From: Pseudomonadota bacterium
GTDB taxonomy: Bacteria > Desulfobacterota > Desulfobulbia > Desulfobulbales > Desulfocapsaceae
DNA: 37,176 nucleotides
NCBI GenBank assembly: GCA_018817385.1
Contig: JAHIUA010000069.1
Coordinates: 1 to 37,176 of the forward strand
Direction: 5' to 3'
In this document: positions 8,012 through 14,995 of the stretch, piece after piece
How the letters are laid out: every line of letters starts with the position of its first letter
Position numbering within the stretch: the stretch's first letter is position 1
The notes under the pieces: model-generated
What the model saw: only the letters and a program-made list of their open reading frames with translations
Database searches by the model: none
What the model was told of the DNA's origin: nothing
Position numbers and translations under genes: made by a program

Positions 8012-8053
8012 TTGATCTAGGTCAAGGAGAGAAAGGCTAAGACAGGGTAGATT
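8012..8053 (+). promoter_or_regulatory. CRP/FNR-type (HcpR-like) operator and promoter of hcp
   Basis: TTGATCTAGGTCAA at 8012-8025 is a near-palindrome of the CRP/FNR type. TAGATT at 8048-8053 is a plausible -10. If so, transcription starts near 8060 and the operator centre (8018.5) lies about 41.5 bases upstream, the classical position for activation by this family. HcpR, a CRP/FNR-family regulator, controls hcp in sulfate reducers; assignment to HcpR is inference. Confidence 0.65.
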
Positions 8054-8071
8054 CACCACATATCCTGCAGC

Positions 8072-8106
8072 AACGGATTGGATATCAAGTTGACTTCCAA
8101 TCCGTT
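8072..8106 (+). other. Hairpin in the hcp 5' untranslated region
   Basis: AACGGATTGGA (8072-8082) pairs perfectly with TCCAATCCGTT (8096-8106) across a 13-base loop. It begins about 12 bases after the predicted transcript start and 57 bases before the hcp start. It could stabilise the mRNA; no known riboswitch is recognised. Confidence 0.5.
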
Positions 8107-8163
8107 CTGCCCCATACTTACAAAAAGTTTTTCTAACTAACAATATTCCCAGGAGGAAAGTCT

Positions 8164-9795
8164 ATGTATTGTAACCAGTGTGAACAAACTGCCAAAGGTA
8201 CTGCCTGCACCACCATTGGTGTCTGCGGAAAAACCGAAAGCGTGGCCGTCCTCGAAGATCTCCTCACCCATGCCGTACAGGGACTCTGCATCGTCGCCGA
8301 TGCCGGTCGCAAAGCGGGCGTTGTTGATAACGCAGTTGATCGTTTTGTCTGCGAAGCAATCTTTTCCTGCCTGACCAATGTAGATTTCGACCCTGCCCGT
8401 TTCGAGGATCTTATCTATAAGACCGTTGCAATGCGCGATGCACTCAAGACCAAGGTCGAGGCTGCCGGTGGCACCATTGATTCCTCAGCAGCTGCCCTTA
8501 CCTTCACTCCTGCTGATACCCGTGCCGGACTTGAAGAACAGGGTGCCGCTCTCAATTTCATCAGCACCCTTGATGCCAATGAGGACCTCAAGTCCTTGAA
8601 GCAGATCTCCATGTATGGCATGCGCGGACTTGCCGCCTACGCCGACCATGCCGCAATTCTTGGCCAGGAAGACGAAACAGTTTACGCCTTCATCCATCAG
8701 GCAATGGCCGCTCTGACCACCGAGATGGAACTCAATGACCTGGTAGCTCTGGCTCTGAAAACAGGTGAGGTCAACATCCGGGCCATGGAACTTCTTGATG
8801 CCGGAAACACCGGAACCTACGGTCATCCTGTCCCCACCTCCGTTCCCCTGGGACACATCCCCGGCAAGTGTATCCTGGTTACCGGCCATGACCTGAAAGA
8901 CCTGGGCATGCTTCTGGAGCAGACCAAGGGCAAGGGCATCAACATCTACACCCATGGTGAAATGCTGCCCTGCCACGGCTACCCCGAATTAAAGAAATAT
9001 GACCATTTTTACGGACACTTTGGTACAGCCTGGCAGAACCAGCAGAAAGAGATGCCCAAATTCCCCGGTGCCATCCTCTTCACCACCAACTGTATCCAGA
9101 AACCAGCTGACTCTTACAAGGCCAATGTCTTCACCACCGGCCTCGTTGGCTGGCCCGATGTCGCACACATTGGAGATGACAAAGATTTCACCCCGGTTAT
9201 AGAAAAGGCCCTGTCCCAGGAAGGCTTTACTGATGAAGTAGATAACGACTCTGTCATGGTCGGTTTTGCCCGCAACACCGTACTTGGGGTTGCAGACAAG
9301 GTTATCGAGGCAGTCAAGTCCAAGGCCATCCGCCACTTCTTCCTCGTTGGTGGCTGTGACGGTGCCAAACCTGGCCGTAACTACTTCACCGATATGGCTG
9401 AGCAGATCCCGTCAGACTGTATGATCCTGACCCTGGCCTGCGGCAAGTTCCGTTTCTTTGACAAAAAGCTTGGAGATATCGGCGGCATTCCTCGTCTGCT
9501 CGATGTGGGACAGTGCAACGACGCCTACTCTGCCGTTGCAATCGCCACCGCCCTGGCTGGTGCCTTTGAGTGTGGAGTGAACGACCTCCCCCTCTCTTTT
9601 GTCCTCTCCTGGTACGAGCAGAAGGCCGTGGTTATTCTCCTCTCCCTGCTCCATTTAGGGATCACCGACATCCGTCTTGGACCCTCCCTGCCCGCATTCG
9701 TGACCCCCAACGTCCTGAATGTCCTGGTAGAGAACTTCAACATCATGCCCACAGGCAAGACTGCGGCTGATGACCTGAAGGCAATCCTCGGCTAA
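8164..9795 (+). CDS. hcp: Hybrid cluster protein (hydroxylamine/NO reductase)
   Basis: Hcp is a cytoplasmic Fe-S protein that reduces hydroxylamine in vitro and acts as a nitric oxide reductase in nitrosative stress. The 543-residue length fits the anaerobe class. The N-terminal C3-x2-C6-x8-C15-x5-C21 (CNQCEQTAKGTACTTIGVC) binds the [4Fe-4S] cluster. Hybrid-cluster ligand segments are visible in order: GHDLKDL, HGEMLPCHGYPEL, TNCIQKP, GGCDGAKPGR, LACGKFRF, DVGQCNDAYS and SWYEQKAV. The start at 8164 has an ideal AGGAGG. A terminator follows, with the siroheme gene beyond it. The upstream operator suggests control by an HcpR-like regulator. No Hcr reductase gene is visible; the ferredoxin-like gene at 11662 may supply electrons. 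Confidence 0.97.
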   Translation: MYCNQCEQTAKGTACTTIGVCGKTESVAVLEDLLTHAVQGLCIVADAGRKAGVVDNAVDRFVCEAIFSCLTNVDFDPARFEDLIYKTVAMRDALKTKVEAAGGTIDSSAAALTFTPADTRAGLEEQGAALNFISTLDANEDLKSLKQISMYGMRGLAAYADHAAILGQEDETVYAFIHQAMAALTTEMELNDLVALALKTGEVNIRAMELLDAGNTGTYGHPVPTSVPLGHIPGKCILVTGHDLKDLGMLLEQTKGKGINIYTHGEMLPCHGYPELKKYDHFYGHFGTAWQNQQKEMPKFPGAILFTTNCIQKPADSYKANVFTTGLVGWPDVAHIGDDKDFTPVIEKALSQEGFTDEVDNDSVMVGFARNTVLGVADKVIEAVKSKAIRHFFLVGGCDGAKPGRNYFTDMAEQIPSDCMILTLACGKFRFFDKKLGDIGGIPRLLDVGQCNDAYSAVAIATALAGAFECGVNDLPLSFVLSWYEQKAVVILLSLLHLGITDIRLGPSLPAFVTPNVLNVLVENFNIMPTGKTAADDLKAILG

Positions 9796-9822
9796 GCCTT
9801 TGCCCCATTCTTTTTTTCCTCC

Positions 9823-9861
9823 AGGCAGGGCACGTCGAGCATTTCGTGTCCTGCCTTTTTG
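9823..9861 (+). terminator. Intrinsic terminator after hcp
   Basis: AGGCAGGGCACG (9823-9834) pairs with CGTGTCCTGCCT (9845-9856, one G-T pair), followed by TTTTTGTTTC. It separates hcp from the siroheme gene, so the latter may be expressed by read-through or its own promoter. Confidence 0.85.
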
Positions 9862-9890
9862 TTTCAAGATTCAACATACGGAGTACCAAC

Positions 9891-10526
9891 ATGGACAGTG
9901 AAACTCTCCAAAAAACCTACGCGATTGTTCCCGGCCTCAACATGGGTCTTTTTGCGCCTCAAGACCTGGAGACCATCCTCCAGGTAATCAACAAGTACGA
10001 TGTGCCGGCCACCAAGATCACCTCTGCCCAGCGTCTCGCCCTCCTTGGTATGACTGAAGAGGAATTGGCGGCCCTGCAGACTGAGTTGAAGGGGTATACC
10101 CGAAAAACAGCGGTCAATGGTGTCCATTATGTGCAGGCCTGTCCCGGCCTCAAGTGGTGCAAATATGGAGTTGGCGAGTCCCTGACCTTGGGGAAAAAGC
10201 TGGAAGAGCTCTCCTTTGCAGAACCACTCAAAGCAAAGGTCAAGGTAGGCGTCTCCGGGTGCCGAATGTGTTGCACCGAGCCCTACCTTCGGGATGTGGG
10301 AATCTTTGCCACCAAAAAGGGATGGACCCTGATCTTTGGCGGTAACGGAGGCGGCAGACCACGCATCGGCGACATTATTGCCAAAAACCTGAGTGATGAG
10401 GAAGTCCTTGCCTTGGTCAAAAAATGCCTTAGCGTATACCAAGAGAACAACAAGCCACCTTCGCGCACTGCACGCTTCATGGAACGTTTCGGCGTCGATG
10501 CCTTAAAAGCAAAGTTTTTAGAATAG
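9891..10526 (+). CDS. Small siroheme sulfite/nitrite reductase-like protein
   Basis: At 211 residues this matches the single-subunit, low-molecular-weight siroheme reductases of anaerobes (the Desulfovibrio assimilatory-type sulfite reductase is close in size). It has one ferredoxin-like half domain and one siroheme/[4Fe-4S] module. Cluster ligands are visible as CPGLKWC (C-x5-C, about 83-89) and CRMCC (C-x3-C, about 124-128), in the order C-x5-C...C-x3-C of the sulfite/nitrite reductase family. The segment FGGNGGGRPRIGD fits the substrate-side loop. The ATG at 9891 has GGAG seven bases upstream; earlier codons in the frame are terminator sequence. Next to hcp, a nitrite or NO-related role is as likely as sulfite reduction. 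The next gene follows by 34 bases, so they are probably co-transcribed. Confidence 0.85.
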   Translation: MDSETLQKTYAIVPGLNMGLFAPQDLETILQVINKYDVPATKITSAQRLALLGMTEEELAALQTELKGYTRKTAVNGVHYVQACPGLKWCKYGVGESLTLGKKLEELSFAEPLKAKVKVGVSGCRMCCTEPYLRDVGIFATKKGWTLIFGGNGGGRPRIGDIIAKNLSDEEVLALVKKCLSVYQENNKPPSRTARFMERFGVDALKAKFLE

Positions 10527-10560
10527 TAGTTATCCATGGACACGGAAAGAGGAGGATACC

Positions 10561-11187
10561 ATGCAATGCCCCGGACAAGACAACCGATACTGGGATGGCG
10601 AGGCAGTCTTCGAAGTCTCCTGCCCCCACTGCGGCAACAAACTGGAATTCTTTAAAGACGACAGCCAGCGCAGTTGCAAAAAATGCGGGAACCGCGTCCT
10701 CAATCCCCGCATCGATTTCGGATGCGCCGCCTACTGTTCCCATGCCGAGCAATGCCTGGGGGCCATGCCCCCAGAACTCCTGGCCAAGCAGAAAAATCTC
10801 TTCAAGGACAAACTTTCCCTGGCTGTCCGTAAACGGTTGGTCGGCAGAGATGAGCTCTTCAAAAAAGCAAGTCTCTGCACCGAGATCGCCGAGAAGCTGT
10901 GCAAGAAAGAGCAACGAGGCGACATGGCTGCCGTACTTGCCGCCACCCTTCTCCTCGATATAAACACCCCTGGCATCTTGCTTGCAGAATTAAAGGCCGA
11001 CCTCAAAATGATCGAGGCAGTGACCAGACTGCTCGGTCAGCAACGGCCACACACAGACGAAGAACAGGCATCGGCAGACATCTTCCACGATGCCTGCCTG
11101 CTGACCGAACTGCACGTGGCCCCGCAGCAGAAGTCAGAAGCTTCTTTCAAAACAGCAAGCGGAAGCGAGGCCTATAAAGAGCTGTAA
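10561..11187 (+). CDS. Zinc-ribbon protein with a degenerate HD-like region
   Basis: The 208-residue protein opens with a zinc ribbon (CPHC at 21-24, CKKC at 39-42) and a further Cys cluster (C55, C59, C65 in CAAYCSHAEQC). The rest is helical. ASLCTEIAEKLCKKEQRGDMAAVLAATLLLDIN lies about 102-134 and resembles the core of HD-domain phosphohydrolases, where AALLHDIG would be expected. Here the His is replaced by Leu, so metal-dependent hydrolysis may be lost. A later IFHDACLLTELH may match a second HD-family segment. The start has a perfect AGGAGG. Position after the siroheme gene implies an accessory or sensing role in nitrosative stress. The HD assignment is from pattern only. Confidence 0.65.
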   Translation: MQCPGQDNRYWDGEAVFEVSCPHCGNKLEFFKDDSQRSCKKCGNRVLNPRIDFGCAAYCSHAEQCLGAMPPELLAKQKNLFKDKLSLAVRKRLVGRDELFKKASLCTEIAEKLCKKEQRGDMAAVLAATLLLDINTPGILLAELKADLKMIEAVTRLLGQQRPHTDEEQASADIFHDACLLTELHVAPQQKSEASFKTASGSEAYKEL

Positions 11188-11196
11188 AAGGAAGGT

Positions 11197-11229
11197 CACC
11201 GGCAGAGCGACTGCAAGCTTTTGCCGGTG
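11197..11229 (+). terminator. Hairpin after the zinc-ribbon gene
   Basis: CACCGGCA (11197-11204) pairs with TGCCGGTG (11222-11229). No clear T tract follows, so termination efficiency is uncertain. The remaining gap to 11572 shows no gene I can support; a 64-codon minus frame at 11392-11586 has no recognisable features. Confidence 0.5.
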
Positions 11230-11572
11230 CACCAACAAGCAAAGCAAATTCGCTGCACGGTACTAACTGACAGAACAGTTATCATATCCCATTGCAGACA
11301 AGGTCCCCAACGGCTTGTTCTGCCCTGCTCCCATCGTCGCTGAGATATGCGACAGTCCCCTCACATGACCACGCCCGACACTGGTTCAAAATCAATGCAG
11401 CAAGGACGAGTCTCCCCTTTGCCTTCTGATTCTGGAGCGAGGGAAGAGCTGGTAACAGACCTCAACATCGTAAAGGATTGAGGCGGTCAGGTCTCTCAGA
11501 CGATCAAGCTGAAACAGGCGATCAAGAGGAGCCGTTACGATTCTTAGTTTTTTTAAACAAAAAAACATCCAT

Positions 11573-11586
11573 TTGACCCAGGTCAA
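11573..11586 (+). promoter_or_regulatory. CRP/FNR-type (HcpR-like) operator before the ferredoxin-like gene
   Basis: TTGACCCAGGTCAA is a near-palindrome almost identical to the hcp site (TTGATCTAGGTCAA). A GATAGA about 20 bases downstream (11606-11611) could be a weak -10, giving a start about 40 bases from the operator centre. That is the same geometry as at hcp. Confidence 0.65.
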
Positions 11587-11661
11587 GGATATTGTGTGAC
11601 AAAGTGATAGAGTGGAAGCATAGACAAACGCTACTCCCCTTCACTCAACGAGGATACAGAT

Positions 11662-12405
11662 ATGAAAATCATGCGAAAAATTATCGAAATCGACGAAGAA
11701 CTTTGTAATGGCTGTGGACAGTGCGTACCTGACTGTGCAGAAGGGTCTCTGGTCATTATCGACGGCAAGGCCAAGATGGTTGCCGACAAACTCTGCGACG
11801 GCCTTGGTGCCTGTCTCGGTTCCTGCCCCACCGGAGCCCTGAAGATCATAGAGCGTGAGGCGGAAGACTTCGACGAAGAGGCTGTGGAAAAACACCTGGC
11901 GGCCCAAAAGAGCAAAGAGGCACCACCCAAGTTTTCCGGCTGTCCATCAGCCCAGATCAAGACCTTTGCCCCTCAAACTCCCTGTCAGAATGCCAACAGA
12001 CCGATTATGGCAGCAGGAGACGGTAGTTCAGCATTGACCCATTGGCCGGTTCAGATCCGTCTGGTTCCGCCCACAGCCCCCTTCCTCCAGGGTGCTGACC
12101 TCCTGGTGGCAGCAGATTGCAGCGCCGTATCGGCTCCGAATTTTCAGCAGGATTTTCTTAAGGGGAAGGTGGTCATGATGGGCTGTCCCAAATTTGACGA
12201 CGGCGAAATGTACGTCCAGCGCTTCAGCGAGATTATCGCCAACTGCAATCTCAACAGCATCACCATCCTCATCATGGAGGTGCCCTGCTGCTCTTCCATG
12301 AACGGAATCATCAAGCAGGCCATAGAACGGGCAGGAAAAAGTGTTCCCGTGGAGCAGATCACTCTCTCCACTCAGGGCGCAGTCGTGGAGCGGAAAAACT
12401 GGTAA
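11662..12405 (+). CDS. Ferredoxin-like 4Fe-4S protein with a C-terminal Cys-rich domain
   Basis: The 247-residue protein has an N-terminal ferredoxin domain. The first motif CNGCGQCVPDC (15-25) is complete for a [4Fe-4S] cluster. The second, CDGLGACLGSCP, has Leu where the second Cys normally stands, so that site has only three motif cysteines. The C-terminal domain (about 100-247) has conserved-looking segments AADCSAVS, MGCPKFDD and MEVPCCSSM, which could bind another cofactor. It has its own HcpR-like operator and no signal peptide. A reasonable inference is that it delivers electrons to Hcp or the siroheme protein. The partner has not been shown. The start at 11662 is supported by GAGGATACAG upstream. 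Confidence 0.8.
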   Translation: MKIMRKIIEIDEELCNGCGQCVPDCAEGSLVIIDGKAKMVADKLCDGLGACLGSCPTGALKIIEREAEDFDEEAVEKHLAAQKSKEAPPKFSGCPSAQIKTFAPQTPCQNANRPIMAAGDGSSALTHWPVQIRLVPPTAPFLQGADLLVAADCSAVSAPNFQQDFLKGKVVMMGCPKFDDGEMYVQRFSEIIANCNLNSITILIMEVPCCSSMNGIIKQAIERAGKSVPVEQITLSTQGAVVERKNW

Positions 12406-12453
12406 CTGACCAACCTGTTCAGGTGCTCAGGCAAGAGGCTGAAGACAAAAGGG

Positions 12454-12488
12454 AAGGTGAACGCGTAGCTTGGCTACGAGTTCACCTT
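12454..12488. terminator. Bidirectional hairpin between converging genes
   Basis: AAGGTGAAC (12454-12462) pairs with GTTCACCTT (12480-12488), with inner CGTAGC/GCTACG pairing. It lies between the ferredoxin-like gene (plus) and the selenoprotein gene (minus), so it can serve both. Confidence 0.7.
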
Positions 12489-12524
12489 GGTCTGACAAGG
12501 CCCGAACCCACCGGGCTCCAATTT

Positions 12525-12749
12525 TCACTCTACTGCCTTCATCACCGTAATCAGGACGCCCTGGGCGCACAGCTCTTTGGAACATATAACACCACCTGAA
12601 AAAGTAACCACCCGATCCATCTTCCCTGCCATATCTGCTGCACAGAGGAACTGAAACTCATGCCCTTGAGGCATGTTGCCAAGACGTGCCCGCACATCTT
12701 TAAAGCCTTTTCAGCAATTCCCGCGATAATCGATTTCTATTTTTTCCAT
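12525..12749 (-). CDS. TusA/SirA-like selenoprotein (UGA = Sec at residue 13)
   Basis: Read with UGA as selenocysteine, this is one 74-residue frame: MEKIEIDYRGNC-U-KGFKDVRARLG..., ending VLITVMKAVE. Without that reading it is split by a stop at codon 13 (12711-12713) and would be missed. The fold pattern matches TusA/SirA sulfur carriers: a strand, the D-x-R-G turn, a helix, then a second strand-helix-strand. TusA has DxRGxxCPxP; here Sec falls on the catalytic Cys position and the usual Pro is Lys. Three further cysteines lie later. A hairpin suited to bacterial SECIS follows the UGA (see 12681-12700). The start has AGGGA about 10 bases upstream, and the YkgJ-type gene ends 10 bases before it, so they form an operon. 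It likely handles sulfur, selenium or redox chemistry; the substrate is unknown. Confidence 0.8.
12681..12700 (-). promoter_or_regulatory. Candidate bacterial SECIS element
   Basis: On the minus strand AAGATGTG (12700-12693) pairs with CACGTCTT (12688-12681) as an 8-bp stem with one U-G pair and a CGGG loop. The loop starts 18 bases after the UGA and has G at its second position. Both fit the bacterial SECIS rule (loop about 16-37 bases from UGA, G within the first two loop bases). Confidence 0.7.
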
Positions 12750-12759
12750 GTTTATTTCC

Positions 12760-13455
12760 CTATGTCTTCCGCCTCCACTGAAGACGCAAGCAATTTCCCG
12801 ATTGAAAGACATGCAGGTCAAAAGACTGCACCACCTGAAACAGCGGCCTGCCAAACAAAAACATCTCTTCTTTGCCAACGAGTACAGAATCGTCGACAGC
12901 TTTATTGCGAAAGTGCAAATCCCTGTTGATCAATGCCTCCAGCTCAGCAACCGTTCGTTCCGTATCTTCCTGGAGAGCCAGAGGAAGGGATGTAAAATCA
13001 GGAAGAGGACAGGTGCTGTTGTGAGTCCTGACCAGCTCCTGCAACGACTCCTCTTCTTCCAGAATATCGAGACGGGAAAGGAGATCGGTTTCCACCAGGG
13101 CAAGACTCTCCTCCGGATTCCAGCATTTCAGGGTTCGGCATGCCAGAGGCCGTTTTTTGTAAATGGAACACCTTTTGGTGAGAGGATCATAATAGCAACA
13201 GGTCCACTCCCGGCCCGTCCCCCCCAATTTGACAATTTCGGCCTTGGTTGCCTGTGCCTTGTCAGTAAGAGGATTATAGGCAAACTCCCCCCTGCGGATG
13301 GTAATCAGGTCCTGACGAGGGATCAGTCTCTGGCGCAACAGCAAAAGATCCTCTCCGTGCAGGGCAGCGCCCCCCTTGGTACAGCAGATTCCGCATTGGA
13401 TGCAGGATATTTGTTGTCCTTTTTTTTGTCTCTCTGTTGCCGGCAGCAGGCCCAT
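12760..13455 (-). CDS. YkgJ-type cysteine-cluster protein
   Basis: A 231-residue cytoplasmic protein of the YkgJ/UPF0153 Fe- or Zn-binding cysteine cluster family. The N-terminal CIQCGICCTKGGAALHGEDL (about 18-37) gives C-x2-C-x2-CC. The second half of the site is CCYYDPLTKRCSIYKKRPLACR (about 86-107), the typical YkgJ signature, followed by TLKCW. The C-terminal 100 residues are helical and acidic with no recognised domain. GGAG six bases before the ATG at 13455 supports the start. It is the first gene of a two-gene minus-strand operon with the TusA-like selenoprotein. The family's function is not established. Confidence 0.85.
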   Translation of the reverse strand: MGLLPATERQKKGQQISCIQCGICCTKGGAALHGEDLLLLRQRLIPRQDLITIRRGEFAYNPLTDKAQATKAEIVKLGGTGREWTCCYYDPLTKRCSIYKKRPLACRTLKCWNPEESLALVETDLLSRLDILEEEESLQELVRTHNSTCPLPDFTSLPLALQEDTERTVAELEALINRDLHFRNKAVDDSVLVGKEEMFLFGRPLFQVVQSFDLHVFQSGNCLRLQWRRKT

Positions 13456-13631
13456 CTTTTCTCCATTTTCGGCCTCTCAAAGAAGCACATCTTTATTTGA
13501 TGAATCGTTGCCCCTATATACTCCATTCGCCTCCATCGAGCATCTCTTTTCCCGGACCGCTCTCAGTATGGAAAAGCTATATCTGCCTCGAGAAATGAAG
13601 CAGATTCGCTTTAGCTTTAGAGGAAGACATG

Positions 13632-13637
13632 CTATAA
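13632..13637 (+). promoter_or_regulatory. Candidate -10 (TATAAT) of the pqi operon
   Basis: A consensus TATAAT lies 59 bases before the ATG at 13696. The -35 is weak (TTTAGC at the right distance). If used, transcription starts near 13644, which argues against the TTG at 13645 as start codon. Confidence 0.45.
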
Positions 13638-13695
13638 TTTAACATTGCCGAATCAATTATCACTTCTTTCCGTTCCCTGCCTTGATAAAAAAATC

Positions 13696-14340
13696 ATGAT
13701 TCCTTCCCCAGCCTTCACAGCCTGCCCTGGATGCGACCTGCTCCTGCAAAAGGTGGAAGTACCGGCTGGAAAAAAAACATACTGCCCCCGCTGCCAGACC
13801 CCGCTCTATCAGCAGAAGACCAACTCTGTCACTAAAGTCCTGGCCATCACCATCTGCGGCCTCCTCGCCTACACGCCTGCGATCTTCGCACCTCTGTTGA
13901 CCCTCGATACCATGGGGATGAGTCAGAGCGGCTCGATCTTTGATGCCTTTCTCAATTTTTACCACCATCAATATTATTTTGTCGCGGTGATGGTCTTTCT
14001 CACCAGTATCTTTTTCCCCCTCCTCAAACTGAGTCTCCTTTTTTCCGTGGCCCTGCAAATCAAACTGCGCATCTATACTCCGACACTCCCCTATCTCCTG
14101 CGTATGGCTCATCATTTCGATGAATGGAGCATGCCGGAGATCTATCTCATCGCCATATTAGTCACTATCATCAAAATCAGCAGACAGGCAAGCATCCACT
14201 ACGACCTTGGTTTTTTCTGCTTCCTCTTTCTGGTCCTGACAACCATTGCCTCTGCAGCCGCTTTGGATTCAAGAACCTTCTGGCGGGACATAGAAAAAAT
14301 GAAATCTTTGCCTCTGGAAAATCTGTCCCATGGCCAATAA
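13696..14340 (+). CDS. pqiA: PqiA-family inner-membrane protein (first copy)
   Basis: PqiA proteins are inner-membrane partners of PqiB in envelope lipid homeostasis. From ATG 13696 the product is 214 residues. A zinc-ribbon-like start (CPGCDLLL ... CPRCQTPL, about 10-36) leads to four hydrophobic segments: about 47-70, 86-112, around 146-163 and 172-190. The segment FDEWSMPEIYLIAILVTIIK matches the family's conserved W-SM-E/D-I/V-F/Y region. The frame extends upstream to a TTG at 13645, but the promoter position favours 13696. It overlaps the next pqiA by 11 bases. In E. coli one long PqiA covers both modules; here they are two genes. Confidence 0.85.
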   Translation: MIPSPAFTACPGCDLLLQKVEVPAGKKTYCPRCQTPLYQQKTNSVTKVLAITICGLLAYTPAIFAPLLTLDTMGMSQSGSIFDAFLNFYHHQYYFVAVMVFLTSIFFPLLKLSLLFSVALQIKLRIYTPTLPYLLRMAHHFDEWSMPEIYLIAILVTIIKISRQASIHYDLGFFCFLFLVLTTIASAAALDSRTFWRDIEKMKSLPLENLSHGQ

Positions 14341-14959
14341 ATCCGCCTCCAGAGATACCGCAATGGCTGCAGGTCTTATGCGCTGTCATGACTGTGGAAA
14401 ACTGGTTAGAGCAGACAATGCACCCCAAGATGCCCTCCTGGCCTGCCCTCGATGCGACGCCTCCATACACTATCGGAAATTCGATGCTATTCCAAGGAGC
14501 TGGGCCCTGATCATCACTGCAGCCATCCTTCTTTTTCCGGCAAACCTGCTGCCCATCATGCGTGTCGATTTTTTGGGCTCGCAGAAATATTCAACGATTA
14601 TGGACGGCATCCTCTATTTTTTTCATTCAGGAGAATACGGCATCGGCCTCATTATTTTCATCGCTTCTATCCTGGTTCCCCTCTTTAAAATTATCGGCAT
14701 GACGCTTATCCTCCTTTCCATCCGTTTTAAATGGAAAACCTGGCTTCGCCACAAGGCTGTAATGTTTCGGTTTATACAGTTTGTCGGACGCTGGTCCATG
14801 CTCGATATCTTCATCATAGCCTTGATGTCATCGCTCGTTGATTTTGGCACCTTTACCTCAACCCAGGCCGGTCCTGCGGCCACCTATCTCACCGCGGTGG
14901 TCATCTGTTCCATGTTTGCCGCCATAACCTTTGATTCCAGACTGCTCTGGGATGCCTGA
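14330..14959 (+). CDS. pqiA: PqiA-family inner-membrane protein (second copy)
   Basis: The second half-length PqiA, 209 residues. A zinc ribbon (MRCHDCGKLV ... LACPRCDASI, about 17-48) precedes membrane segments including WALIITAAILLFPANLLPIM, GIGLIIFIASILVPLFKIIG and MLDIFIIALMSSLVDFGTF. WSMLDIFIIAL is the conserved signature. It overlaps the first pqiA and is followed by pqiB after 36 bases in the same frame. Only the UGA stop and 12 codons separate them. The stop comes at the natural family end (SRLLWDA), so I treat it as a true stop. Membrane channel or support for PqiB is the likely role. Confidence 0.9.
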   Translation: MANKSASRDTAMAAGLMRCHDCGKLVRADNAPQDALLACPRCDASIHYRKFDAIPRSWALIITAAILLFPANLLPIMRVDFLGSQKYSTIMDGILYFFHSGEYGIGLIIFIASILVPLFKIIGMTLILLSIRFKWKTWLRHKAVMFRFIQFVGRWSMLDIFIIALMSSLVDFGTFTSTQAGPAATYLTAVVICSMFAAITFDSRLLWDA

Positions 14960-14995
14960 TACCCCAAACCCTCAACCACTCTCACAAAAAATATT

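Larger units (their letters stand above)
7813..8163 (+). promoter_or_regulatory. hcp upstream region
   Basis: This gap of about 350 bases holds no supported gene. Its 3' half carries the CRP/FNR-type operator at 8012, a possible -10 at 8048 and a hairpin at 8072. AGGAGG sits just before the hcp start. Confidence 0.6.

Noticed and set aside
11392-11586. 64-codon minus-strand frame in the gap before the ferredoxin-like gene
   Set aside because: It covers the HcpR-like operator and has no family match that I can see.
12748-13500. 250-codon plus-strand frame over the YkgJ-type gene
   Set aside because: The minus-strand frame has the clear YkgJ cysteine signature, a ribosome site and an operon partner.
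14957-14995. UGA between the second pqiA and pqiB, in one continuous frame, as a third Sec codon
   Set aside because: The UGA follows the natural PqiA C-terminus and pqiB has its own ATG before its membrane anchor. The 12 intervening codons are not family-like.
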